Source: Christiangramia gaetbulicola
Lineage (GTDB): Bacteria; Bacteroidota; Bacteroidia; Flavobacteriales; Flavobacteriaceae
Assembly: GCF_003054225.1 (NCBI RefSeq)
Contig: NZ_QBKQ01000003.1
Span: forward strand, 434,001-498,000
Length of the DNA: 64,000 bases
Direction of reading: 5' to 3'
A program made the position numbers and the translations under genes. Positions within the stretch are counted from its first letter, which is position 1, and each line of letters begins with the position of its first letter. The notes under the pieces are model-generated. The model was not told the DNA's origin, did no database searches, and saw nothing but the letters and a program-made list of their open reading frames with translations. This document shows positions 9,812 through 18,617 of this stretch, piece by piece.

Positions 9812-10714
9812 ATGCGTGCACTGGTAATTTCGGGAGGAGGTAGTAAGGGCGCCTTTGCGGGCGGTGTTGCTCAATATCTTACCGAGGTACTTAAAAGAGA
9901 TTATGATCTTTTTATTGGCACTTCAACTGGTAGCCTGCTTATGTCGCACATGGCTCTTCATAAAGCTGATAAGGTAAAAGAGGTTTTTACTTCGGTGAAT
10001 CAGGCTAGTATTTTTAGCAGTCGGCCATTCTATATTAATAAAAAGCACGGGCACGAAACCATTTCTATCAATCACTTTAATGTCATCAGGAATTTTCTAA
10101 AGGGGAAGAAGACATTTGGCGAAAGTTATAATCTTAAAAATCTCCTGGCAGATACGTTTACCAGAGAAGAGTTTGAAGAATTGAAATCTGGCGAAAAAGA
10201 TATAGTCGCCACGGTTTCCAATATTTCACTGAATGAAGTTGAATATAAATCCATAAAAGATTATGAATATGAAGAGTTTATCGAGTGGATATGGATCTCC
10301 TGCAATTATACTCCATTTATGAGCCTGGTGAAGAAGAATGGCTGTGAATATGCTGATGGCGGACTTGGATCTATGGTGCCTATAGAAGAGGCCATAAAAA
10401 GAGGAGCGACAGAAGTTGATGCGATCATTTTACAAACCGAAGTCACCTATTTTAACCGGATGCCTTCTAAAAATGTATTTTCCTTGATCACGAATTTGTT
10501 TGCCTTTATGTTAGACCGTATTGAAAAGCAGAATATCAGGATTGGAAAATTTGCCGCTAATAATAAGGACGCTATTCTTAATATTTATTATACCCCTACT
10601 GTACTTACTACGAATTCTCTTATTTTTGATGAACAACAGATGAAGGCATGGTGGGAAAGCGGATATGAATTCGCGAAATACAGAAATGAAGAGTTGAACC
10701 AAATTGAACCTTAA
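9812..10714 (+). CDS. Patatin-like phospholipase, first of a tandem pair
   Basis: A 300-residue patatin-fold acyl hydrolase. The oxyanion-hole GGGSKGAFAGG lies at residues 8-18, the nucleophile elbow GTSTG at 36-40 with Ser38, and the catalytic aspartate in ADGG (Asp182), so the Ser-Asp dyad is intact. There is no signal peptide, so it acts in the cytoplasm or at the inner membrane face, probably on phospholipid or other acyl esters. The ATG is one base after the aminopeptidase stop and its own stop overlaps the next ATG as TAATG, so translation is coupled on both sides. The following gene is a colinear paralogue (both motifs at identical positions). Confidence 0.9.
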   Translation: MRALVISGGGSKGAFAGGVAQYLTEVLKRDYDLFIGTSTGSLLMSHMALHKADKVKEVFTSVNQASIFSSRPFYINKKHGHETISINHFNVIRNFLKGKKTFGESYNLKNLLADTFTREEFEELKSGEKDIVATVSNISLNEVEYKSIKDYEYEEFIEWIWISCNYTPFMSLVKKNGCEYADGGLGSMVPIEEAIKRGATEVDAIILQTEVTYFNRMPSKNVFSLITNLFAFMLDRIEKQNIRIGKFAANNKDAILNIYYTPTVLTTNSLIFDEQQMKAWWESGYEFAKYRNEELNQIEP

Positions 10715-11637
10715 TGCGTGCATTGGTAATATCTGGAGGAGGGAGTAAAGGAGCTTTCGCCGGCGGCGTTGCTCAGTATCTTATCCAGGAACAAAAGAAA
10801 AGTTACGATCTTTTTTTAGGGACTTCTACCGGAAGTTTATTAATTCCCCATCTTGCCGCTGGGAATATTCAAAAGATCTATGATATCTATACAAGCGTAA
10901 CCCAAAGGAAGATCTTTAGTGTAAATCCTTTCGTGGTTAAGAAGAAAGACGGCCGGGAATATGTAACGATCAATTACCTCAACACCGTCTGGCAGTTTAT
11001 AAGGTCCCGAAGAACCTTTGGTGAGAGTAAAGCACTTAAAAGGAATATTCGTAAGAATTTCTCACGCCAGGATTTCATTGAACTCAAGAGAAAGGTGAAG
11101 GATGTTGTGGTGACAGTTTCCAATCTTTCCAAGAACAGGGTAGAGTATAAGTCTATACATGAATTTGAATACGATGATTTTTGTGACTGGATCTGGATTA
11201 GTTGCAACTATATTCCATTTATGAGTCTGGCGCAAAAAGATGGTTTTGAATACGCCGATGGAGGGTTGGGTTGCGTGGTACCTATCAGGGAAGCTATTAA
11301 ACGTGGAGCCACAGAGGTGGATGCGATCATCCTGGAAGCTGAAAATATGGAGTACAATAAGATCCTGGGGAAAAATCCATTTTCCCTGATGGTAAACTTA
11401 TTTGGGTTTCTTCTCGACCAGGTAGAGTATCATGATATCGTAGAAGGTAAACTAGCTGCGATGAACAAAAAAGTAAAGCTGAACATCTACTATACCCCAA
11501 CCAAACTAACTGAAAACTCTTTGGTTTTTAATAAAAAGGCGATGACCGAGTGGTGGCAGCAAGGATATGAATATGCCGAGAAAAAAGAACTGGAGAAGAA
11601 AGCTGCGAAATCATCGTGGTTTAAGCTAGGCTTCTAA
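10714..11637 (+). CDS. Patatin-like phospholipase, second of a tandem pair
   Basis: A 307-residue paralogue of the preceding gene. GGGSKGAFAGG is at residues 8-18, GTSTG with Ser38 at 36-40 and ADGG with Asp182, the same positions as in the first copy, so both should be active. It differs in having a basic Lys/Glu-rich tail of about 20 residues (KKELEKKAAKS). No signal peptide. Its start overlaps the previous stop by one base, and its 3' end overlaps the convergent membrane-protein gene by 17 bases, leaving no room for a terminator. The duplication is old enough for the proteins to have diverged substantially outside the motifs. Confidence 0.9.
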   Translation: MRALVISGGGSKGAFAGGVAQYLIQEQKKSYDLFLGTSTGSLLIPHLAAGNIQKIYDIYTSVTQRKIFSVNPFVVKKKDGREYVTINYLNTVWQFIRSRRTFGESKALKRNIRKNFSRQDFIELKRKVKDVVVTVSNLSKNRVEYKSIHEFEYDDFCDWIWISCNYIPFMSLAQKDGFEYADGGLGCVVPIREAIKRGATEVDAIILEAENMEYNKILGKNPFSLMVNLFGFLLDQVEYHDIVEGKLAAMNKKVKLNIYYTPTKLTENSLVFNKKAMTEWWQQGYEYAEKKELEKKAAKSSWFKLGF

Positions 11638-12142
11638 CTTCTTTCTTGATATAGCTTAATGCAGCATCGGTTGGAGGCTGCTTTTCCATTAAATTCCTTA
11701 GAATTATATCCCGTAATTCGTCGGTATTGGTTACGCTTTCCTTTCCCGCAGCGTTTCTAATCAGAGTAATGGTCGCGTTCTTGGCCGTTTTTATATAATC
11801 CCAGCATTCGTTACTCACGTATATTTGCTGGGCAAGATTGTGTTCAAATTCTTGTTCTATATTGGCGATCAAAAGAGAAGCATACATTTCTGCGTCTCCA
11901 GAAGTAGGTTTTACCCTGAAAAGGATCTTGCCGGGGGAAATTCTTTCTAATAAAAGCGTTAGTCTTTCATAGGCCTGCAATCTAATGGGAAGAGAGGTTT
12001 TCTGCTTTTCCCGAAGCATTATAAATCGCCTTCTGTTTTCTTCATTTTTCGAAAACGTATTGAAAAAGTAAAAAGATATTAATCCTACTACCACTGCCGG
12101 CAGGATAGCGTATAGAAAATTCAGGATCTCTGTTTCGTTCAT
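11621..12142 (-). CDS. Conserved membrane-anchored protein of unknown function
   Basis: A 173-residue protein with one N-terminal transmembrane segment (ILPAVVVGLISFYFF, about residues 13-30) followed by a charged linker rich in Arg/Lys/Glu and a helical cytoplasmic domain containing ERLTLLLERISPGKIL. I recognise it as a conserved hypothetical type in Flavobacteriia but can give no function. It is the last gene of a minus-strand set beginning with the M20 amidohydrolase, 10 bases behind the glutamate-synthase-like gene, so probably co-transcribed with it. Its 3' end overlaps the patatin gene on the other strand. Confidence 0.75.
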   Translation of the reverse strand: MNETEILNFLYAILPAVVVGLISFYFFNTFSKNEENRRRFIMLREKQKTSLPIRLQAYERLTLLLERISPGKILFRVKPTSGDAEMYASLLIANIEQEFEHNLAQQIYVSNECWDYIKTAKNATITLIRNAAGKESVTNTDELRDIILRNLMEKQPPTDAALSYIKKEVRSLA

Positions 12143-12152
12143 TATATAATTT

Positions 12153-13748
12153 TTAATCTATGGCGTCTTCTGTCTTTCTCAGGCTTTTTAAATTGAGATT
12201 TCCTCCTAAATGGGGACAAGCCAGAAGTTCCTTAACAGATGCGAAATTTACTTCATCTTTATGGTATGAGAAAGTCGTGGCCAGAGTTTTTGCCAGATTC
12301 TTGTCACTCAGGTTAATATCTACATCGTCTGTGCTGAACTGGCACGGATGCTCATAGCCGCAGGCATGACTTATCTGCAATAATTCTTTTCGGAACTTTA
12401 CAAAATAGAAATTGGTTCTCATGGATTTGTCTTTCACATTGATGCCAGACTGTAGCCATTTGTTCTGCGTGGCGACCCCGGTTGGGCAGGTGTTGGTATG
12501 GCAGCTTTGCGCCTGTATGCATCCAATACTCATCATAGCTTCACGTGCTACATTGATCACATCTGCACCTAAAGCAAAAGCCATGGCGGCCTTCGCAGGA
12601 AAACCTAATTTTCCGGCAGCTACAAATACAATTCTATCTGTTAATTTATACTTCTGAAAGATCTTATAAACATCGGTAAAAGCATAGATCCACGGAAGGG
12701 AAACATGGTCTGCAAAACTTGGGGGAGCAGCGCCTGTACCACCTTCGCCACCGTCAATGGTAATAAAGTCTGGACCATGATCTTTTTCCTGCATGATCCT
12801 GGCAAGTTTATCCCAGTCCTTTAGTTGTCCAACGGCAGATTTTATGCCGGTTGGTAATCCTGTAGCTTTTGCGATAGACTCCACAAAATATATCATGCCT
12901 TCAACATCATCAAAAGTAGAGTGATAGGGGGGCGAAACCACATCTTTTCCCATGGGTACACCACGAATCTCGGAGATCTCTTTTGAAATCTTTGCTGCAG
13001 GAAGCACCCCGCCTTTTCCCGGTTTTGCTCCCTGGGATAATTTTAATTCTATGGCGCGGATCTCCGGATTTTCCTCTACCATTTCTACCAGCTTCTCCAT
13101 AGAGAAATTGCCGTTTTCATCCCTAACTCCAAAATAGCCCGTACCAATTTGAAAAACCACATCTGCTCCCTTTTTATGATAGGGAGAAAAACCACCTTCA
13201 CCGGTATTATGGTAGGCACCGGAAAGTCTACAGCCTTCATTTAACGATTCTATGGCTTTAGCAGAAAGAGAACCATAGCTCATGGCCGATACATTTATGA
13301 CCGAGGCTGGCCGGTAAGGTCTTTTTCGCTTATTCCAGGCACCCATGATCTTGGCGCAGGGAATTAATCCTGAATTTTTAATATTTGGATGTCCCTCTGG
13401 TAATTTATAGGGTAGAAGTGCATTATTGATAAAAATGTAATGTGTGGAGAATATATCCTGGTCTGTACCAAAGCCTTCATAATTGTTCATGTTCTTGGCA
13501 GAAGCATAGATCCATCCTCTTTCCCTTCGGTTAAAAGGAAGCTCTTCGCGATTATTAGCAACAATATATTGCCGCAATTCCGGACCGATGCTTTCCAGGA
13601 AATATCGCAGGTGGCCTACAACAGGGAAATTATGCTTTATGGTATGCTTCTTATTGAAGAAAATATCAGCAATGGCAATGATCAACAGAATGGCCAGAAG
13701 CCAGCCCCACCATGGGATCGCGCTTAAGAAATTGGCGAATTCCTGCAT
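12153..13748 (-). CDS. FMN-binding glutamate-synthase family protein, membrane-anchored
   Basis: A 531-residue stand-alone version of the FMN-binding (GltB central) domain of glutamate synthase. An N-terminal transmembrane helix (WWGWLLAILLIIAIADIFF, residues about 13-31) anchors it. The barrel carries family features: SAMSYGSLS, KLSQGAKPGKGG, DGGEGGTGAAP and the Fe-S cysteine motif CIQAQSCHTNTC followed by PTGVATQ, corresponding to the 3Fe-4S site. It lacks the glutaminase domain, so it should not make glutamate from glutamine by itself; the true electron donor and substrate are unknown for this subfamily. Start overlaps the stop of the M20 amidohydrolase gene as TAATG, which couples their translation. 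Confidence 0.9.
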   Translation of the reverse strand: MQEFANFLSAIPWWGWLLAILLIIAIADIFFNKKHTIKHNFPVVGHLRYFLESIGPELRQYIVANNREELPFNRRERGWIYASAKNMNNYEGFGTDQDIFSTHYIFINNALLPYKLPEGHPNIKNSGLIPCAKIMGAWNKRKRPYRPASVINVSAMSYGSLSAKAIESLNEGCRLSGAYHNTGEGGFSPYHKKGADVVFQIGTGYFGVRDENGNFSMEKLVEMVEENPEIRAIELKLSQGAKPGKGGVLPAAKISKEISEIRGVPMGKDVVSPPYHSTFDDVEGMIYFVESIAKATGLPTGIKSAVGQLKDWDKLARIMQEKDHGPDFITIDGGEGGTGAAPPSFADHVSLPWIYAFTDVYKIFQKYKLTDRIVFVAAGKLGFPAKAAMAFALGADVINVAREAMMSIGCIQAQSCHTNTCPTGVATQNKWLQSGINVKDKSMRTNFYFVKFRKELLQISHACGYEHPCQFSTDDVDINLSDKNLAKTLATTFSYHKDEVNFASVKELLACPHLGGNLNLKSLRKTEDAID

Positions 13749-15022
13749 TAGCTCTGATTTAAATAATCAAGGGTTAATTGCGTCATGGTCTTTACTCCCA
13801 GAAGCAGTCCGCTTTCATCAATAAAAAAGTCTGGAGTATGATGCCTGGTGGCTTCAGCATTTAAAGGCATTCCACCTAAAAAGAAATAGAAGCCCGGAAT
13901 TTCCTCCTGGAAGAATGAAAAATCCTCACCCCCGGTAGTAGCTTTCATCAGGTTAATATTTTCAGCTCCAGCAACTTTTTTAAGGGTGGGAAGCATTTGT
14001 TTGGTTAATTCTGGATCATTGAAAGTGATCGCCGTATTATTTTGAAATTCAATGGTAGCATCTCCTCCATAAGCCTTCGCGATCGCCGGTACCATTTCGT
14101 TCATTCTTTTAAGGATCAATTCTTTGTTCGCAGGGTCTAAAGTTCTCACCGTTCCTATCATTTCGGCAGTTTCCGGGATAATATTGAATCTAACTCCGCT
14201 GGTGATTTTTCCAACTGTGATAACCGATGCAGATTCGGTAAGTTCTGCATTCCGGCTAATGATGGTTTGAAGTCCGTCGATGATCTTGGCAGAGATCAAT
14301 ATCGGGTCAACCCCGCTCCAGGGTGCTGAACCATGGGCTTGTTTTCCCTGAACATTTATCACAAATCTTTCCACCGCGGCCATGGTGCCTTCGGGTTTAT
14401 ACTTTATGGTTCCAACTGGAGTAGCCGCATTAATGTGCAGACCAAAAATGGCATCTACATCTGGATTCTTTAAAACTCCTTCTTTGATCATTAATTTAGC
14501 TCCACCTTCTTCACCCGGAGGTGGTCCTTCTTCTGCTGGTTGAAAGATGAATTTAACCGTACCATTTATTTTGTCTTTATTTTCTGAAAGTATCTTAGCC
14601 ACCCCCATAAGAATAGCGATATGGGTGTCATGTCCGCAAGCGTGCATCACCCCGGTCTTGGAACCAAGGAATTCTGTTTTAACCTCAGACTTGAAAGGTA
14701 GATCGTTTTTCTCTGTAACTGGTAAAGCATCTATATCTGCTCTAAGAGCTACTGTTTTTCCGGGATTATTTCCTTTAAGTATTCCCACGACTCCGGTTTT
14801 GGCAATACCCTTCTTGGTTTCAATACCCAGAGAGTTTAGGTGTGCAGCAATTTTTTCGGCTGTTTCAAATTCACGGTTAGAAAGTTCAGGATGCTCATGG
14901 AAATCCCTGCGCCATTCGATCACTTTATCTTCAATATTTTTGAATTCCTTTTCTGCAATGGAATTCTGCGCAAAACTTGCTCCTCCAAGAAATAAAGAGA
15001 GTATTAGTATTTTGATCTTCAT
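13748..15022 (-). CDS. Exported M20 family amidohydrolase
   Basis: A 424-residue M20D-type metallo-amidohydrolase (hippurate/indole-acetyl-amino-acid hydrolase group) that splits N-acyl or peptide-like amides. Signal peptide MKIKILILSLFLGGASFAQ. Metal-site motifs: ADIDALPV, the Cys/His ligand block MHACGHDTH near residue 133, and EEGPPPGEEGG near 170; GGEDFSFF toward the C-terminus carries the last ligand region. The lid/dimerisation domain sits between. It starts a minus-strand group with the FMN/Fe-S enzyme (1-base overlap) and the small membrane protein; the DsrE-like gene lies 9 bases upstream. Exact substrate cannot be told from sequence. Confidence 0.92.
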   Translation of the reverse strand: MKIKILILSLFLGGASFAQNSIAEKEFKNIEDKVIEWRRDFHEHPELSNREFETAEKIAAHLNSLGIETKKGIAKTGVVGILKGNNPGKTVALRADIDALPVTEKNDLPFKSEVKTEFLGSKTGVMHACGHDTHIAILMGVAKILSENKDKINGTVKFIFQPAEEGPPPGEEGGAKLMIKEGVLKNPDVDAIFGLHINAATPVGTIKYKPEGTMAAVERFVINVQGKQAHGSAPWSGVDPILISAKIIDGLQTIISRNAELTESASVITVGKITSGVRFNIIPETAEMIGTVRTLDPANKELILKRMNEMVPAIAKAYGGDATIEFQNNTAITFNDPELTKQMLPTLKKVAGAENINLMKATTGGEDFSFFQEEIPGFYFFLGGMPLNAEATRHHTPDFFIDESGLLLGVKTMTQLTLDYLNQS

Positions 15023-15031
15023 AGGTTCATT

Positions 15032-15568
15032 TTAAAAATTAATAAGTCTGTAATTATCATTCTGTAGCTGGACCAGGGCGGTCATCGCTGATAAAGCAAA
15101 CACAGCATGATCGTCTGTATTTTCACGATTTACCTCATAATGGGTGGCACTTTGACCACAAATTATTATGTCTACCCCGTTTTCTGATAGTGCTTTGATC
15201 AGCGGTAAATTAGGGTTTGAAGTTACCTCTGGAAATTTCTTTTTGTAAGATTCGTCGTTTAAGGCATCCTGAACTGCCTTCCCGTGCAAAACTATCGCTA
15301 CTTGCATATTCCCGGGATCAACCCCGGCGTGTTCATGCATGTTGAGGTATCTCGCCGCTGTTTCAATAAGTTTATTTGGTTCAGCTTCATCAAAGCTTCG
15401 GTTTACATCAAAAACGACTTTTAGTACTGAGGAAGTATCAGTTTTGAATCCGGGTGTTTCGACCGGGTATGTCTTTCCGTAGTCTGGGATTACGTCCCCT
15501 GGCATTAGATCCTGGGAGAAAGTGTTCAGAGAAAATAGAAGAAAGAGCAGGAAAAGTGTTTTTTTCAT
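15032..15568 (-). CDS. Secreted DsrE/F-like protein
   Basis: I choose the ATG at 15568 because MKKTLFLLFLLFSLNTFSQ is a clean signal peptide, giving 178 residues; a longer frame to 15643 prepends 25 residues with no family sequence. The body matches the DsrE/DsrF fold: an opening strand VLKVVFDVN, a central MQVAIVLHG strand-loop, and GVDIIICGQSA with a single cysteine at the position often conserved in this fold. DsrE proteins handle sulfur as persulfides, but secreted stand-alone forms like this have no established activity. Nine bases ahead of the M20 amidohydrolase, so probably first gene of that operon. Confidence 0.82.
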   Translation of the reverse strand: MKKTLFLLFLLFSLNTFSQDLMPGDVIPDYGKTYPVETPGFKTDTSSVLKVVFDVNRSFDEAEPNKLIETAARYLNMHEHAGVDPGNMQVAIVLHGKAVQDALNDESYKKKFPEVTSNPNLPLIKALSENGVDIIICGQSATHYEVNRENTDDHAVFALSAMTALVQLQNDNYRLINF

Positions 15569-15722
15569 AGATGTTGACAGAAAATAGGATTTAAGGAAAT
15601 TAAAGATATTAAAATATAATGCACTGCCGGTCTGCATTAGCAAATGTTTAAAAAACGGCAGGCTTCAGGTTTCCTTTTTTAAGCATTTTAGTTACCTTTC
15701 AGCTTTTAAAAACGGAGAAAAT

Positions 15723-18044
15723 TTGGAAGCTTATTTAGCTGGATTAAATGACGCACAGAGGGCTCCGGTGCTGCAGAAAGACGGGCCCATGATCGTAATT
15801 GCCGGAGCGGGTTCCGGTAAAACCAGGGTACTTACTTTTAGGATCGCCTACCTGATGAATCAGGGTGTAGATGCTTTTAACATTCTTGCACTTACTTTTA
15901 CCAATAAAGCGGCAAGGGAAATGAAGCATCGTATTTCCCAGATCGTGGGAAGCAGCGAAGCCAAGAACCTGTGGATGGGAACCTTCCATTCGGTTTTTGC
16001 CAAGATCCTGAGGTTTGAGGCAGATAAGCTTGGTTATCCTTCCAATTTCACGATCTATGATACGCAGGATTCCCATTCGGTGATCAGGGCGATCATTAAG
16101 GATATGAGGCTGGATAAAGACGTTTATAAATATAAACAGGTATATAACCGAATTTCATCTTATAAAAACAGCCTGATTACGGTAAAAGCCTATTTTCAAA
16201 ATGGTGAACTTCAGGAAGCAGATGCCATGTCTAAGAAGCCACGTTTGGGTGAGATCTACAAAGAATATGTAGATCGTTGTTTCAAGGCCGGCGCGATGGA
16301 TTTTGATGATCTACTGCTGAAGACGAATGAACTTTTAAACCGTTTTCCAGAAGTACTTCATAAATATCAAAGCAGGTTCAAATATATCCTGGTGGATGAG
16401 TACCAGGATACGAACCATTCGCAGTATCTAATTGTTCGTGCACTTTCAGATAAGTTTCAGAATATATGTGTGGTGGGAGATGATGCTCAGAGTATATACG
16501 CCTTCCGTGGAGCGAATATTAATAACATTCTGAATTTCCAGAAAGATTATGATAACGTACAAATGTACAGGCTGGAGCAAAATTATCGTTCTACCAAGAA
16601 TATTGTAAGCGCGGCCAACTCTATTATCGATAAGAACCAGACCAAACTGGATAAGGTGGTTTGGACGGCAAATGATGATGGTCCCAAGATCGTGGTAAAT
16701 CGCTTGCTTACCGATGGGGAAGAAGGAAGGTATGTGGCAAGTTCTATTTTTGAGAACAAAATGCAAAACCAATTAAACAACGGTGATTTCGCGATCCTTT
16801 ACAGAACCAATGCCCAGAGTAGGGCGATGGAGGATGCTCTTCGGAAAAAGGACATTCCATATAGAATTTACGGTGGGCTCTCTTTCTACCAGAGAAAGGA
16901 GATCAAGGACGTGCTTTCCTATTTACGTCTTATTCTGAATCCTAAAGATGAGGAGGCCTTAAAAAGGGTGATCAATTACCCGTCTCGTGGGATTGGGATG
17001 ACCACGATGGACAGGCTCGCCATAGCGGCTAAAGAACACAACAGGTCTATTTTTGAGGTTATTGAGAATATCAAAAATCTTAACCTGAATATCAACCGCG
17101 GAACTCAGACCAAGCTTGAGAATTTCGTGAATATGATCAAGAGTTTCGCGATCATGAACGAAACAAGTGATGCTTTCCAGGTGGCAGAGACCGTGACCAA
17201 AAAGACCGGTTTAGTTCAGGAACTTAAAAAGGATGGTACGCCAGAAGGTATTGCCAGAATTGAAAATATTGAAGAATTACTGAATGGTATTCGCGATTTC
17301 GTGGAAGGACAACGAGAAATTGCAGATACCACGGGATCGCTTGCAGAATTCCTGGAAGACGTAGCCCTGGCAACAGACCTGGATAATGATACCGGCGACG
17401 ATGACCGCGTGGCCTTAATGACCATTCACCTGGCAAAAGGGCTTGAATTCCCCTATGTTTATATTGTTGGGATGGAGGAAGATCTTTTCCCGTCAGCAAT
17501 GAGTATGAACACCCGTAGTGAACTGGAAGAGGAGCGAAGGTTGTTTTACGTGGCTCTTACTCGTGCCGAAAAACAAGCGTATTTAACCTATACTTTATCA
17601 CGTTACAGGTGGGGAAAACTTGTAGATGCCGAGCCGAGTAGATTCATCGAGGAGATCGATGACCAATACCTGGAATTAATGGTGCCTCAGGATGACTATA
17701 AATACAAGCCATTAATAAATACCGATATCTTCGGAGATGAGGTTGATAAGAGTAAATTGAGGCAGACCAAACCAAAAAGTGGAACTCCGCCGCCTGCTCA
17801 TAAGCCATCACAGGAGCAATTACGTAAACTGCGTAAGCTGAAACCTGCTTCACCAGAACCTGAAAAGGCAAGAAATACCATTGAACTTGCAGAAGGAAAT
17901 GAAGTGGAACATCTCAGGTTTGGTAAGGGGAAAGTGCTTAAGATCGAAGGAGTTGGCCAGGATAAAAAGGCTGAAATAGATTTCCAGCAAGGTGGGATCA
18001 AGAAACTTCTTCTACGTTTTGCCAAGCTGAAAGTATTATCATAA
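15723..18044 (+). CDS. uvrD: DNA helicase UvrD/PcrA family
   Basis: A 773-residue superfamily 1A 3'-5' helicase for repair and replication. Walker A GAGSGKT at residues 28-34, Walker B VDEYQDTNHSQ near 225, GDDAQSIYAFRGA, EQNYRSTKNI, TIHLAKGLEFPYVY and VALTRAEKQAYLT are all present, so all helicase motifs are intact. The C-terminal tail holds a basic linker followed by a Tudor-like segment (HLRFGKGKVLKIEGVG) typical of PcrA. The start is a TTG: no ATG or GTG exists in frame between the preceding stop and the conserved N-terminus EAYLAGLNDAQRAPV, and GGAG lies 8 bases upstream. Divergent from the DsrE-like gene and followed by a small RNA candidate. Confidence 0.95.
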   Translation: MEAYLAGLNDAQRAPVLQKDGPMIVIAGAGSGKTRVLTFRIAYLMNQGVDAFNILALTFTNKAAREMKHRISQIVGSSEAKNLWMGTFHSVFAKILRFEADKLGYPSNFTIYDTQDSHSVIRAIIKDMRLDKDVYKYKQVYNRISSYKNSLITVKAYFQNGELQEADAMSKKPRLGEIYKEYVDRCFKAGAMDFDDLLLKTNELLNRFPEVLHKYQSRFKYILVDEYQDTNHSQYLIVRALSDKFQNICVVGDDAQSIYAFRGANINNILNFQKDYDNVQMYRLEQNYRSTKNIVSAANSIIDKNQTKLDKVVWTANDDGPKIVVNRLLTDGEEGRYVASSIFENKMQNQLNNGDFAILYRTNAQSRAMEDALRKKDIPYRIYGGLSFYQRKEIKDVLSYLRLILNPKDEEALKRVINYPSRGIGMTTMDRLAIAAKEHNRSIFEVIENIKNLNLNINRGTQTKLENFVNMIKSFAIMNETSDAFQVAETVTKKTGLVQELKKDGTPEGIARIENIEELLNGIRDFVEGQREIADTTGSLAEFLEDVALATDLDNDTGDDDRVALMTIHLAKGLEFPYVYIVGMEEDLFPSAMSMNTRSELEEERRLFYVALTRAEKQAYLTYTLSRYRWGKLVDAEPSRFIEEIDDQYLELMVPQDDYKYKPLINTDIFGDEVDKSKLRQTKPKSGTPPPAHKPSQEQLRKLRKLKPASPEPEKARNTIELAEGNEVEHLRFGKGKVLKIEGVGQDKKAEIDFQQGGIKKLLLRFAKLKVLS

Positions 18045-18052
18045 AAAAGAAT

Positions 18053-18084
18053 TTGTATTTAAATGTATAAATTACATATATTAG
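18053..18084 (+). promoter_or_regulatory. Predicted promoter of the small RNA candidate
   Basis: TTG, 21 bases, TATATTAG. The spacing fits the Bacteroidota consensus and the -7 box has one mismatch (TTAG instead of TTTG). It begins nine bases after the uvrD stop and would start transcription near 18090. Confidence 0.4.
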
Positions 18085-18089
18085 CATTG

Positions 18090-18174
18090 AGGATTAGATG
18101 ATCCCTACAATCATCTAATTTTTAAGAATCAAACAAAAAAACTTTTTGGAGAGACCTTTCGGGTCTCTTTTTTT
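18090..18174 (+). ncRNA. Candidate small non-coding RNA, about 85 nt
   Basis: Between uvrD and the DUF2945 gene is a compact unit with its own promoter, a first hairpin (10-bp perfect stem ATTAGATGAT/ATCATCTAAT, loop CCCTACA, 18093-18119), an A-rich single-stranded linker (AATCAAACAAAAAAAC) and a second hairpin (GAGACC/GGTCTC) that ends in seven T. No reading frame longer than a few codons fits. The second hairpin alone would be enough as uvrD terminator, so the first hairpin and the promoter call for another explanation. Alternatives: two stacked terminators for uvrD, or a leader for the downstream gene, less likely because of the terminator. I cannot assign an RNA family from memory with confidence. 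Confidence 0.45.
18151..18174 (+). terminator. Intrinsic terminator ending uvrD and/or the small RNA
   Basis: GAGACC-TTTCG-GGTCTC followed by seven T. A textbook rho-independent terminator. Confidence 0.85.
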
Positions 18175-18342
18175 ATGCCTGTATTTTAAGTTATGCTTTA
18201 ATGTCAATTTCTGTACCTATTATTCCTGCTTCAATTTTACCAAGACATGTGACATTTTGTTAAAAATGATGTAAAAAACGATTCGTCAGCAGCTATGAGG
18301 GAAAAAGATCGCTGAATATTCTTTAAATTGAAAGAAAAAAAT

Positions 18343-18555
18343 ATGATTAGAGAAGGAAGTAAAGTGAAATGGAAATGGGGCAACGGGACGGCCACGGGTA
18401 AAGTAATTTCAACCTATACTGAAGAAGTTACCAAGCAGATAGACGGTAGCGAAATCACCCGCAAAGGCAAGGAAGGAGAAAAAGCTTTGTATATTGAACA
18501 GGAAGATGGCAGCAAAGTGCTGAAATTAGAAAGTGAAGTTGAAAAGGCAGATTAA
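18343..18555 (+). CDS. DUF2945 (Tudor-like) small protein
   Basis: A 70-residue protein from the ATG at 18343 (MIREGSKVKWKWGNG); a TTG five codons earlier is less likely since the preceding bases are the A-rich leader. The sequence KVKWKWGNGTATGKVIS followed by a charged strand and ALYIEQEDGSKVLKLESEVEKA is typical of DUF2945, also called hypervirulence-associated TUDOR domain. Cytosolic, strongly beta. Function in bacteria is unknown. It is 62 bases ahead of the YciO-type gene on the same strand and may be co-transcribed. Confidence 0.85.
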   Translation: MIREGSKVKWKWGNGTATGKVISTYTEEVTKQIDGSEITRKGKEGEKALYIEQEDGSKVLKLESEVEKAD

Positions 18556-18617
18556 AGAAAACCGTCTGTAGAAAACTTCAAAATTTATAATTATTAATAG
18601 GTTTTAAAGAAAAAATT

